64,000 bases of DNA from Dethiobacter sp. (GTDB lineage Bacteria; Bacillota; Dethiobacteria; Dethiobacterales; Dethiobacteraceae): the NCBI GenBank assembly GCA_020725465.1, contig DYEY01000026.1, positions 53,968 through 117,967 on the forward strand. The letters are read 5' to 3'. The notes beneath the pieces are model-generated. The model was given only the letters and a program-made list of their open reading frames with translations. It was not told the DNA's origin and did no database searches. The translations under genes were made by a program, and so were the position numbers. Below, piece by piece: positions 31,520-40,104 of this stretch; positions within the stretch are counted from its first letter, which is position 1; every line of letters starts with the position of its first letter.

Positions 31520-32011
31520 ATGCGGGGAAGGGCATTTAAATTCGGCAACGATATCGACACCGATGCCATTATTCCGGCACGCTACCTTAACACCACGGAC
31601 CCGCTGGAGCTGGCCGCCCATGTCATGGAAGACGCTGACCCGCTGTTTGCGGGAAAAGTCAGAAAAGGTGACATAATTGTCGCCCTTAAAAACTTCGGTT
31701 GCGGCTCTTCCCGCGAACACGCCCCCATAGCCATCAAGGCCGCAGGCATCTCCTGCGTCATAGCCCATTCCTTTGCCCGCATCTTTTACCGCAACGCCAT
31801 CAATATCGGGCTGCCCATCCTGGAGAGCCCGGAGGCGGCGGAGAACATAAGTGAGGGAGACGAAGTGAGCGTGGACCTTGCCGCCGGCCGCATCGAGAAC
31901 CTGACCACGGGCAGGGTCTTTCAGGCCGCACCCTTCCCTGACTTCATGCGCGAAATTATGGACAGGGGCGGTTTGATCGAATACGTCAGGTGGCGCCTGT
32001 CCGCTTCTTAA
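31520..32011 (+). CDS. leuD: 3-isopropylmalate dehydratase small subunit
   Basis: The 163-residue swivelling domain carries [29 protein letters not shown] and [16 protein letters not shown], which are LeuD motifs. It starts two bases after leuC. No leuA or leuB follows. Confidence 0.95.
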   Translation: MRGRAFKFGNDIDTDAIIPARYLNTTDPLELAAHVMEDADPLFAGKVRKGDIIVALKNFGCGSSREHAPIAIKAAGISCVIAHSFARIFYRNAINIGLPILESPEAAENISEGDEVSVDLAAGRIENLTTGRVFQAAPFPDFMREIMDRGGLIEYVRWRLSAS

Positions 32012-32070
32012 AGCACAGCCGGCGCCTGCCGGGTAACCGGGGCGCAGCGTTCAACAGAAGAAAAACCCAA

Positions 32071-32098
32071 GCTGGGGGCGCGGGGCTGCGCCCCCAGC
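32071..32098. repeat. GC-rich hairpin after leuD
   Basis: An 11-bp perfect stem (GCTGGGGGCGC with GCGCCCCCAGC, six-base loop). No T-run follows, so it may stabilise the mRNA end or terminate inefficiently. The remaining sequence up to the EF-G-like gene shows only its Shine-Dalgarno AGAAGGAGG. Confidence 0.7.
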
Positions 32099-32222
32099 GG
32101 CACATAAAAGGCTGACTCCGGAGAAATATTATCATCCTGGAAGGATTTTTCCTGCGCCGGGTCGAAGTAGTCCCTGAATTTGCGCATTTGTTTGCTTGCT
32201 CAACTGTAGAAGGAGGATGCAC

Positions 32223-34307
32223 ATGAAGGTATACCCCACTGAAAAAATCCGCAATATCGCCGTGGTTGCCCACGGCGGGGCGGGCAAGACTTCTCTGTGC
32301 GAGGCCATGCTGTACACGGCGGGCGCCATCACCCGCCTGGGCAAAGTAGAAGCCGGTACCACCACCACCGACTTTGACCCAGAAGAGATAAAGCGCCAGA
32401 TTACCATCAACACTTCCCTGGCCCCGGTGGAATGGGCGGGAGTAAAAGTTAACCTGCTTGATACGCCTGGCTATTTTGATTTTATCGGTGATGTGGCCGG
32501 AGCCCTCAGGGTGGCTGACGCCGCCATAGTCTGTGTTTCTGCGGTGGCCGGCGTTGAGGTGGGCACGGAAAAAGTCTGGGGTTACGCCAATGATAACAAC
32601 CTGCGGCGCCTGGTATTCATCAACAAGATGGACCGGGAGAACGCCAACTTTGACCGGGTGCTGGAGCAGCTGAGGCAATTTTTCGGGCTGAACGTGGTGC
32701 CGGTACAGATTCCCATTGGCGCCGAAGCAGCTTTTAAAGGTGTAGTGGACCTGATAAAAATGAAAGCATTCCTTTTTGGTGAGGACGGTAAAAAAATCAC
32801 AGAGAGCGACATTCCGGCTGAGCTGGCCGCCCAGGTGGAGAGCTACCGCGAGAAACTGATGGAAGTGGTGGCGGAAAGCGATGACGAGCTGCTTTTAAAA
32901 TACCTGGACGGGGAGCCGCTCAGTGACGACGAAATGAACACCGGACTGCGCAAGGGTGCCCTGGCCGGCAAGATTGTGCCGGTGCTTTGCGGTTCGGCCA
33001 CCCAAAACAAGGGCATTCAGCCGCTTTTGGACATGGTGGTGACCGCCATGCCCTCCCCTGCCGACACCGGGGCGGTAACCGGGGCAAAAGCCGACAGCGG
33101 CCAGGAGGTATCCGTGCCGGTTAAAGCCGATGGTCCGGTGTCAGCGCTGGTTTTCAAAACTTTCGCCGATCCGTTTGTGGGCAAAATTTCTTATTTCAAG
33201 GTGTTGTCAGGGACGCTGAGAGGCGACAGCCAGCTACATAACGCCAATAAAGACCGCAGCGAGCGGCTGGGGCAGCTGTTCACCATGCTGGGTAAAAACC
33301 AGATCAACTTAGACCAGGTGCCGGCCGGGGATATCGCCGCTGTGGCCAAGCTGCAGGTTACCGCCACCGGGGACACCCTCTGTGACAAGGCGGTTAACGT
33401 GATTTTCCCGCCTATTAATTTCCCCGAGCCGGTTATAACCTACGCGGTGGAACCGAAGAAACAGGGGGAAGAGGACAAAGTGGCGGCCGGGCTGACCCGC
33501 TTCCTGGAGGAAGACCCCACTTTCCGCATGGAAAGGAACACCGAGATCAAGCAGACACTGATATCCGGCATGGGAGAGCTGCACCTGGAGTTTATCACCA
33601 GCAAACTGGCGAAAAAATTCGGGGTGGAAGTTGAGCTGACCGCCCCCAAAATCCCCTACAAGGAGACCATTCGCGGAACAGCCAAGGTGGAGGGCAAGCA
33701 CAAGAAACAGTCCGGCGGCCGCGGCCAGTACGGCCACGTCTGGATTGAGTTTGCTCCCCTCCCTCCCGGTGAATACTTCCTTTTTGAAGACAAGATTTTT
33801 GGCGGCGCGGTGCCCAAACAGTATATCCCCGCCGTGGAGAAGGGGTTGCGCGAAGCCATGGAAAGCGGCGTGCTGGCCGGTTACCCCGTGGTTGATATCA
33901 GGGCCAGCCTCTACGACGGTTCCTTTCATACCGTGGACTCGTCGGAAATGGCCTTTAAAATAGCCGCCCACCTGGCCTTTAAAAAAGGCATGGAGCAAGC
34001 CAGGCCGGTCCTGCTGGAACCGGTGATGTTTGTGGAAGTAACCGTGCCGGAGCAGTTTATGGGAGATATCATGGGAGACATGAACAGCCGCCGGGGGCGG
34101 ATCCTGGGCATGGAACCGGCGGATGGTTTCCAGAAAATCAAAGCCAATGTGCCTATGGCGGAGATGCTCAAATACTCCATCGACCTGCGGTCCATGACCC
34201 AGGGCAGGGGGTCGTTTACCATGAAGTTTGACCGCTACGAAGAAGTGCCTGCCCACATCGCCGACCAGATTGTTGCCGCCGCCAGGGCTGCCAGGAAAGA
34301 AGAATAA
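32223..34307 (+). CDS. Elongation factor G-like GTPase (EF-G paralogue)
   Basis: A 694-residue protein with all five EF-G domains. The G1 loop reads AHGGAGKTSLCEA instead of AHIDAGKT, and the switch I region reads EEIKRQITI instead of the canonical RGITI. DTPGYFDFIGD and NKMD are present, as is the domain IV loop SGGRGQYGHV. This combination marks the EF-G-like paralogue group of anaerobic Firmicutes, whose function is uncertain; it could assist a specialised translation step or ribosome recycling. No ribosomal protein genes flank it. AAGGAGGATG precedes the start. Confidence 0.85.
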   Translation: MKVYPTEKIRNIAVVAHGGAGKTSLCEAMLYTAGAITRLGKVEAGTTTTDFDPEEIKRQITINTSLAPVEWAGVKVNLLDTPGYFDFIGDVAGALRVADAAIVCVSAVAGVEVGTEKVWGYANDNNLRRLVFINKMDRENANFDRVLEQLRQFFGLNVVPVQIPIGAEAAFKGVVDLIKMKAFLFGEDGKKITESDIPAELAAQVESYREKLMEVVAESDDELLLKYLDGEPLSDDEMNTGLRKGALAGKIVPVLCGSATQNKGIQPLLDMVVTAMPSPADTGAVTGAKADSGQEVSVPVKADGPVSALVFKTFADPFVGKISYFKVLSGTLRGDSQLHNANKDRSERLGQLFTMLGKNQINLDQVPAGDIAAVAKLQVTATGDTLCDKAVNVIFPPINFPEPVITYAVEPKKQGEEDKVAAGLTRFLEEDPTFRMERNTEIKQTLISGMGELHLEFITSKLAKKFGVEVELTAPKIPYKETIRGTAKVEGKHKKQSGGRGQYGHVWIEFAPLPPGEYFLFEDKIFGGAVPKQYIPAVEKGLREAMESGVLAGYPVVDIRASLYDGSFHTVDSSEMAFKIAAHLAFKKGMEQARPVLLEPVMFVEVTVPEQFMGDIMGDMNSRRGRILGMEPADGFQKIKANVPMAEMLKYSIDLRSMTQGRGSFTMKFDRYEEVPAHIADQIVAAARAARKEE

Positions 34308-34313
34308 TGAGGC

Positions 34314-34341
34314 AGAGGAGCAAGCGCAGGCTTGCTCCTCT
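34314..34341. terminator. Perfect hairpin after the EF-G-like gene
   Basis: A 12-bp perfect stem (AGAGGAGCAAGC with GCTTGCTCCTCT, loop GCAG) starts 7 bases after the stop codon. The T-run comes only ten bases later, so termination is likely but not classical. Confidence 0.6.
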
Positions 34342-34418
34342 TGGCATACCCCGTTTTTGGTACATGTTTGGCACCGGGAGGCATAGACTGATAAGAGCAT
34401 TACCAAGGAGGATAAAGT

Positions 34419-35522
34419 ATGGACCGGAAGCGTGTGGCGGTACTGTTTGGCGGGCGCTCCGGAGAGCACGAGGTTTCACTGCGCTCGGCGGACTCCATAA
34501 TGGAAGGACTGCGCCGGCACGGGGGGTTTGAGGTGCTGCCGGTAGGGATTACACCGGCCGGGGCCTGGTATCTGGGGGACGACGTGCTGCCGGCCCTGCG
34601 GGCAGGAGAAGAGCCTGAGACAGGGTTGCCGGTGACGGTAATAGCCGACCCGGGTCGGCGCGGCCTTTACGTGCTGGCCGGGGACAGAGCGGGCGAGAAT
34701 ATCCGGGTTGACGTGGTTTTTCCGGTGCTGCACGGCCCTTACGGGGAGGACGGTACCGTCCAGGGCCTGCTGGAGCTGGCGCGCCTCCCCTATGTGGGAG
34801 CCGGTGTGCTTGGCTCGGCGGCCGGCATGGATAAGATTGTGATGAAGGCGGTGCTGAAGGATGGCGGGGTACCGGTGGGTCCCTACCTCTGGTTCCTGGT
34901 GTCGGACTGGGAGGAGGGGAGCGAGCGCATCAGGACGGAAGTAGCCCTGAAGCTCGGGTATCCCTGCTTTGTCAAGCCGGCCAACCTGGGCTCCAGCGTG
35001 GGGATCACCAAGGTATACCTGGAAAAGGACCTGGACAGGGCCGTCAGGGAGGCTGCCCGCTATGACCGGCGCCTACTGGTGGAAAAATACCTGCCCGGCC
35101 GCGAGATCGAAGTGAGCGTGCTTGGCAATGACCGGCCCCGCGCCTCGGTACCGGGTGAAATCAGGCCCTGCAACGACTTCTATGATTACCATGCCAAGTA
35201 TATAGACGACCGTTCCCAAATCATAATACCGGCTGACCTGCCCGCGCCGGTTGCCGGCAGGGTGCGGGAGCTGGCGGTAAAAACCTTCACCCTGCTGGAC
35301 TGCGCGGGCCTTGGCCGGGTCGATTTCTTTGTCGATGACAAAACAGGCCAGGTATGGGTTAACGAGATAAACACCATCCCTGGTTTCACTTCCATAAGCA
35401 TGTATCCCAAAATGTGGGAGGCCAGCGGGCTGCCTTTTACGGCACTGCTGGAAACTTTAATCGACCTGGCTCTGGAACGGCATGCCGCAAGGGAAGCGCT
35501 GGAGACAGTCTACCGGCCGTAA
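34419..35522 (+). CDS. ddl: D-alanine--D-alanine ligase
   Basis: The 367-residue ATP-grasp ligase begins KRVAVLFGGRSGEHEVSLRSA and includes HGPYGEDGTVQGLLEL, the ATP-binding KPANLGSSVGITKV and WVNEINTIPGFTSISMYPKMW. It makes the dipeptide at the end of peptidoglycan precursors. AAGGAGG precedes the ATG. It is flanked by its own terminator and stands alone. Confidence 0.95.
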   Translation: MDRKRVAVLFGGRSGEHEVSLRSADSIMEGLRRHGGFEVLPVGITPAGAWYLGDDVLPALRAGEEPETGLPVTVIADPGRRGLYVLAGDRAGENIRVDVVFPVLHGPYGEDGTVQGLLELARLPYVGAGVLGSAAGMDKIVMKAVLKDGGVPVGPYLWFLVSDWEEGSERIRTEVALKLGYPCFVKPANLGSSVGITKVYLEKDLDRAVREAARYDRRLLVEKYLPGREIEVSVLGNDRPRASVPGEIRPCNDFYDYHAKYIDDRSQIIIPADLPAPVAGRVRELAVKTFTLLDCAGLGRVDFFVDDKTGQVWVNEINTIPGFTSISMYPKMWEASGLPFTALLETLIDLALERHAAREALETVYRP

Positions 35523-35527
35523 CAGCC

Positions 35528-35553
35528 AAAGCGCCCGGGGGCGCTTTTTTTGC
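35528..35553 (+). terminator. Intrinsic terminator after ddl
   Basis: AAAGCGCCC / GGGCGCTTT stem followed by a run of T. Confidence 0.92.
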
Positions 35554-35583
35554 GGAAACCGGGGGCCAGCCTGGCGTAGGTGC

Positions 35584-35612
35584 TTGTCCTTTTGTGTAAA
35601 GTATAGTACAAT
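35584..35612 (+). promoter_or_regulatory. Sigma-A promoter of pdxST
   Basis: TTGTCC (35584-35589), 17-base spacer, TACAAT (35607-35612), 55 bases before pdxS. Confidence 0.7.
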
Positions 35613-35666
35613 CAAATACTGACAATATTTTGGTAGTTCTGAGGCAGACGGAAAGGGGTAACGATC

Positions 35667-36551
35667 ATGACAGAACAGGGAACATTCAGGGTAAAAGCAG
35701 GGTTGGCCCAAATGCAAAAGGGTGGGGTCATCATGGATGTCACCACACCGGAACAGGCGAAAATAGCCGAGGAAGCCGGCGCCGTGGCAGTTATGGCGCT
35801 GGAGAGAGTTCCCGCTGATATTCGCGCCGCCGGAGGCGTGGCCCGGATGGCGGATCCCGAAGTGATACTCCGTATCATGGACGCAGTAACCATACCGGTA
35901 ATGGCCAAGGCGCGCATCGGGCACTTTGTGGAGGCCCAGATCCTGGAGGCGCTGGGTGTTGACTATATTGACGAAAGCGAAGTGCTGACGCCGGCGGACG
36001 AAGACTTCCATATTGACAAACACCGCTTTACAGTTCCCTTTGTCTGCGGCGCGAGGAACCTGGGCGAAGCGCTGCGCCGGATCGGGGAAGGGGCTGCCAT
36101 GATCAGGACCAAAGGCGAGCCCGGCACGGGTAACGTGGTGGAAGCGGTAAGGCATATTCGTACAGTTAATAGCGAAATCAGGAAGCTTGCCAATACCCCG
36201 GATGACGAGCTGATGACCTTTGCCAAAAACATTGCTGCTCCATACGAGCTGGTGCGCGAGGTAAAAAAGCTGGGGCGCCTGCCGGTGGTTAACTTTGCTG
36301 CCGGTGGTATCGCCACCCCGGCCGATGCCGCCCTGATGATGCAGCTGGGCTGTGACGGCATCTTTGTGGGTTCAGGCATATTTAAATCACGGGACCCAAA
36401 GGCGCGGGCCAAGGCCATCGTGGAGGCGACGCTTCACTATAACGACCCCAAGGTGCTGGCCGATGTCTCCCGCGGACTGGGTGAGGCCATGCCTGGCCTG
36501 GAGATAGCTTCTATCCGCCGTGAAGAGCGGATGCAGGAACGGGGATGGTGA
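35667..36551 (+). CDS. pdxS: Pyridoxal 5'-phosphate synthase subunit PdxS
   Basis: A 294-residue TIM-barrel protein with [53 protein letters not shown] and the phosphate loop [31 protein letters not shown]. It builds PLP from ribose 5-phosphate, glyceraldehyde 3-phosphate and ammonia supplied by PdxT. It is the main PLP supply for enzymes such as IlvE. Confidence 0.98.
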   Translation: MTEQGTFRVKAGLAQMQKGGVIMDVTTPEQAKIAEEAGAVAVMALERVPADIRAAGGVARMADPEVILRIMDAVTIPVMAKARIGHFVEAQILEALGVDYIDESEVLTPADEDFHIDKHRFTVPFVCGARNLGEALRRIGEGAAMIRTKGEPGTGNVVEAVRHIRTVNSEIRKLANTPDDELMTFAKNIAAPYELVREVKKLGRLPVVNFAAGGIATPADAALMMQLGCDGIFVGSGIFKSRDPKARAKAIVEATLHYNDPKVLADVSRGLGEAMPGLEIASIRREERMQERGW

Positions 36552-36552
36552 A

Positions 36553-37125
36553 ATGAAAATCGGCGTGCTTAATATCCAGGGCGCGGTCAGCGAGCACGCC
36601 GACATGCTCCGGCGTTGCGGCGCTGAAGTCGCGCTGATCAAGCGCCCCGAGCAGTTGGCAGACCTCAACGGCCTTATTATCCCCGGCGGAGAGAGCACCA
36701 CTATTGGCAAACTGGTTGAACGGTTCGGGCTGGGCCCTGCCATAAAAGACATGGCGGCCGCCGGCAAGCCAATCTTCGGCACATGTGCCGGGCTGATCCT
36801 GCTTTCCGGGAAGGTCGCCGGGTCGGAGCAGTTTTTGCTCGGGCTGATGGATGTCACTGTGGCCAGAAACGCCTTCGGACGGCAGCGGGAAAGTTTTGAA
36901 ACAGACCTGGACATCCCGGTCCTGGGGGCTCATCCTTTCCGCGCGGTCTTTATCCGGGCCCCATTAATCCTTGGGCTGGGGGAAGGGGTGGAGGTGCTGT
37001 GCCGCCATAACGGCCGGGTGGTGGCGGCCAGGCAGGGCAACCTGCTGGCAACCTCCTTCCATCCTGAGCTGACCGACGATGAACGGATGCACCGCTACTT
37101 CCTGGCCATGGCAAAAGAACAATAA
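36553..37125 (+). CDS. pdxT: Pyridoxal 5'-phosphate synthase glutaminase PdxT
   Basis: A 190-residue class I glutaminase with IPGGESTTIG, the nucleophile cysteine in FGTCAGLILL and the His-Glu pair in SFHPELTDD. It passes ammonia to PdxS. ATG 36553 starts two bases after the pdxS stop. Confidence 0.97.
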   Translation: MKIGVLNIQGAVSEHADMLRRCGAEVALIKRPEQLADLNGLIIPGGESTTIGKLVERFGLGPAIKDMAAAGKPIFGTCAGLILLSGKVAGSEQFLLGLMDVTVARNAFGRQRESFETDLDIPVLGAHPFRAVFIRAPLILGLGEGVEVLCRHNGRVVAARQGNLLATSFHPELTDDERMHRYFLAMAKEQ

Positions 37126-37136
37126 TAAAATTAAAG

Positions 37137-37160
37137 AGAAGGGGATGACCCTTCTTTTTT
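37137..37160 (+). terminator. Intrinsic terminator after pdxT
   Basis: Stem AGAAGGG / CCCTTCT with a five-base loop, then TTTTTT. Confidence 0.9.
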
Positions 37161-37245
37161 ATCAGGGCAGGGAACCAGGAGAATAGCGGCTGCTGTTGAA
37201 CTATACCCTAAGAACCGGAAAAAGACGTGCGACAGGGTGGTTAAA

Positions 37246-37908
37246 ATGAAAGAAAAAACCATTTTCAACCTGATGAGTGATGAAGCCCGGATCCCCTACG
37301 GCGCGGGTACGCACCGCTTTACACCGCAGGACGGCGGAGCTGACCTGGCTGACCTGGCTGCCCGCACCGCCGCCTGCTCCCGCTGCCGGCTGCGCCGGAC
37401 GGCAAGCGGCGTTGTGTTTGGGGAAGGCTGTGCCACCGCGGACCTGATGCTGGTGGGTGAAGGGCCGGGGGCTGAGGAAGACCGGCAGGGAAGACCATTT
37501 GTGGGCGCAGCCGGCCAGCTTTTGGACAAGATCCTGGAGGCGGCAGAGATTGCCCGCAGGGAAGTTTACATCACCAACGTGGTAAAATGCCGCCCCCCGG
37601 GCAACCGGCTGCCCGCCCGGGATGAGGTGGAGGCCTGCCTGCCCCACCTGTGGCAGCAGATATCCCTGATCAGACCCAAATTAATTGTCTGCCTGGGGTC
37701 ACTGGCCACCCAGGCGCTGGTAGACCCCAAGGCCAGGATTTCCCAGGTGCGCGGGACCTGGTTTGAGCGTGAAAGCATCCGTATTATGCCCACGTTTCAT
37801 CCGGCCGCCCTGCTCCGGGACCCGTCCCGCAAACGGCCGGTCTGGGAAGACATGAAAAAGGTGCGCGACGCGTACCGGGAAACGAGAAAACTGTGGGGGG
37901 AAAAGTAA
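37246..37908 (+). CDS. Family 4 uracil-DNA glycosylase (4Fe-4S)
   Basis: A 220-residue UDG with the catalytic motif GEGPGAEEDRQGRPFVG and the second motif TFHPAALLRDPS. Four cysteines suited to an iron-sulfur cluster occur at 44, 47 (CSRC), 115 (VKCRPPGN) and 131. It removes uracil from DNA. ATG 37246 is preferred to a GTG three codons upstream because AGGGTGG is then correctly spaced. The response regulator ATG follows its stop with no gap. Confidence 0.94.
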   Translation: MKEKTIFNLMSDEARIPYGAGTHRFTPQDGGADLADLAARTAACSRCRLRRTASGVVFGEGCATADLMLVGEGPGAEEDRQGRPFVGAAGQLLDKILEAAEIARREVYITNVVKCRPPGNRLPARDEVEACLPHLWQQISLIRPKLIVCLGSLATQALVDPKARISQVRGTWFERESIRIMPTFHPAALLRDPSRKRPVWEDMKKVRDAYRETRKLWGEK

Positions 37909-38607
37909 ATGTCACGCATCCTGGTGGTAGACGATGAGAAGACCATTGTAAAGGGGCTCAAATTCAGCCTGGAAAAAGAGGGGTTTGATGTCTGCGTGGC
38001 TTACAGCGGCGAAGAAGCACTGAAAGAAGCTGCGGTAAGCAAACCGGACCTGATTATTCTCGACCTGATGCTGCCGGAAGTGGACGGGTTTGAGGTCTGC
38101 CGCCGCCTGCGTAAGAATTCTGATGTGCCCATTATCATGCTGACGGCCCGGGGAGAGGATATAGACAAAATCCTGGGGCTGGAACTGGGCGCCGACGACT
38201 ATGTCACCAAGCCGTTTAATCCCAGGGAGCTGGTGGCCAGGGTTAAAGCCATCCTGAGACGCTCCCAGGCACCCGCGCTGGACCCGGCCAGCATGCAGGT
38301 GATCAGGCTGCAGAATTTGCAAATTGACCTGTTCCAGCATAAGGTGAGGGTGCACGACAAAGAAGTGGATCTTACCAGCAAAGAGTTCGCGCTGCTCAGC
38401 CTGCTTGCCAGCAACCCGGGGCGGGTTTTCAGCCGCGAGCAGCTCCTGGAACATGTCTGGGGCTATGAGTATTACGGCGACGCGCGCACGGTGGATGTTC
38501 ATATCCGGCACCTGCGGGAAAAAATCGAAACGGACCCAGGCTCTCCACAGTTAATCCTCACCGTCTGGGGAACGGGCTATAAATTCCGGGAGGGCAAAAA
38601 TGCTTAA
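37909..38607 (+). CDS. OmpR/PhoB-family response regulator
   Basis: The 232-residue protein has a receiver domain with acidic pocket D8-D9 and phospho-acceptor D52 (LIILDLMLPE), the conserved T and K (LTARG, VTKPF), and a C-terminal winged-helix domain ending in VWGTGYKF. It overlaps its histidine kinase by 8 bases. Order with the following lipoprotein genes is like actinobacterial MtrA-MtrB-LpqB, suggesting cell-envelope control. Confidence 0.95.
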   Translation: MSRILVVDDEKTIVKGLKFSLEKEGFDVCVAYSGEEALKEAAVSKPDLIILDLMLPEVDGFEVCRRLRKNSDVPIIMLTARGEDIDKILGLELGADDYVTKPFNPRELVARVKAILRRSQAPALDPASMQVIRLQNLQIDLFQHKVRVHDKEVDLTSKEFALLSLLASNPGRVFSREQLLEHVWGYEYYGDARTVDVHIRHLREKIETDPGSPQLILTVWGTGYKFREGKNA

Positions 38608-40018
38608 CAGCCTGCGCACCAGGTTGACCATATCGTATTTTCTGTTAATCCTGGCGGTAATGCTCCTGACTTCTTATTTTTTGCTGGACAACCTGGAGCA
38701 TTATTACCTGACTTACCAGTATGAAGTGCTGTCCAGGTCGGCCAGGCTGGTGGCTGATTTTTCAGTCCCATATATGCAAGGGACACCGGATGTGGTAACC
38801 ATATCCAAGCTGGCGGAAGACTTTGCCCGCCAGATTGCCTCAAGGGTTATTGTAACCGACCGCCGCCTGAGGGTGATCGGCGAATCGGAACGGGTGGGCG
38901 GCTTGGTTGGCTCAATCCTGGATAGAGAAGAGACCGCCGCTGCTCTGGAAGGGAATATCGGCCAAAGCGTCCAGTTTTCAGAGCAGTCACAACAGTGGGT
39001 TATGCAGGTGGCGGTACCGGTTTTTGACGGCGACAACATCCTGGGGACGGTATTCATATCGTCATCCCTGGCGGCAATATACCGGGTGTTGGGTGATATC
39101 CGGCGTTTCCTGCAGACAGCAACAGTGTTGGCCCTGGTTTTGGCCGGCCTGCTGGGGGCTATGTTCGCCCACCGCATCACTGTGCCTATCAAAACCCTAA
39201 CGCTGGCTACCCAGAAGATGGCACGCGGTGACCTGACCCAGCGGGTGAGGGTTGACTCCAAGGACGAGATTGGGCTGCTGGCAGGACAGTTCAATATAAT
39301 GGCCAGCCGTGTTCAGGAAATGACACGGCAGCTGCGGGAGTTTGTGGCCAACGCCTCCCACGAATTGCGTACTCCTCTTACCTCCATGAATATCATGGTG
39401 AAGACCCTAAAGGATTACGATCTGGACAAAAAAGAGAGAGAAGAGTTTCTGAACGATATGGACCGAGAGCTGGAGAGAATGATTCACCTGGTGGAAAGCC
39501 TGCTGGACCTCACACGGCTGGACAGGTTGGCGGCGGAAGATACCATGCAGGTGTCCAACCTGGAGCCACTGGTAAGCGGAACTCTGGAATTGCTGGCAAA
39601 ACGGGCTGAACAGAAAGGAATCAGGCTCACCTGCGCTCTGCCGGACAAAAGCGTGACGGCCCTGGTGGTGCCCCATCAGATAAAACAGGTTGTTTTCAAC
39701 CTGGTAGACAATGCCATAAAATATACGCCTCCGGGCGGGCAGGTAAAGGTTGAATTGCGCCGGGAACCCTCAGAACTGGTCCTGACCGTCTCCGACACCG
39801 GAGTCGGTATTCCGCCCGAAGCCAGGGAAAAGGTCTTTGAACGATTTTACCGTGTGGACAAAGCCCGTTCCCGCGAGCAGGGCGGCACCGGCCTGGGACT
39901 GGCTATTGTCCGGGAAATAATCCGGCACCACGGCGGCAGGGTCTGGGTGGAAGAACCTCCGGAGGGTCCGGGCAGCATCTTTATTGTCACTCTGCCGCTG
40001 GCGCCGGACACAGAGTGA
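38600..40018 (+). CDS. Membrane sensor histidine kinase
   Basis: The 472-residue kinase has a transmembrane segment at about 9-29, an extracytoplasmic sensor region, a second segment at about 172-192, a HAMP domain, the phospho-acceptor H254 in NASHELRTPLTSM and an ATPase domain with N-box NLVDNAIKYTPPGG, DTGVGIP and GTGLGLAIV. It phosphorylates the overlapping upstream regulator. The sensed signal is unknown; the following lipoproteins may be its extracellular partners. Confidence 0.94.
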   Translation: MLNSLRTRLTISYFLLILAVMLLTSYFLLDNLEHYYLTYQYEVLSRSARLVADFSVPYMQGTPDVVTISKLAEDFARQIASRVIVTDRRLRVIGESERVGGLVGSILDREETAAALEGNIGQSVQFSEQSQQWVMQVAVPVFDGDNILGTVFISSSLAAIYRVLGDIRRFLQTATVLALVLAGLLGAMFAHRITVPIKTLTLATQKMARGDLTQRVRVDSKDEIGLLAGQFNIMASRVQEMTRQLREFVANASHELRTPLTSMNIMVKTLKDYDLDKKEREEFLNDMDRELERMIHLVESLLDLTRLDRLAAEDTMQVSNLEPLVSGTLELLAKRAEQKGIRLTCALPDKSVTALVVPHQIKQVVFNLVDNAIKYTPPGGQVKVELRREPSELVLTVSDTGVGIPPEAREKVFERFYRVDKARSREQGGTGLGLAIVREIIRHHGGRVWVEEPPEGPGSIFIVTLPLAPDTE

Positions 40019-40104
40019 AGGTTTTAAGAAAACTTAACGGGTCCATAAACGGAACACAATATTTTCGGTCTACAATAAGGGAAAGACCGTGAAGAGGTGC
40101 CAAG

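Noticed and set aside
33309..34469. Long antisense frame of 386 codons over the EF-G-like gene
   Set aside because: A shadow of a GC-rich conserved gene; the translation has no domain and crosses the hairpin after the gene.
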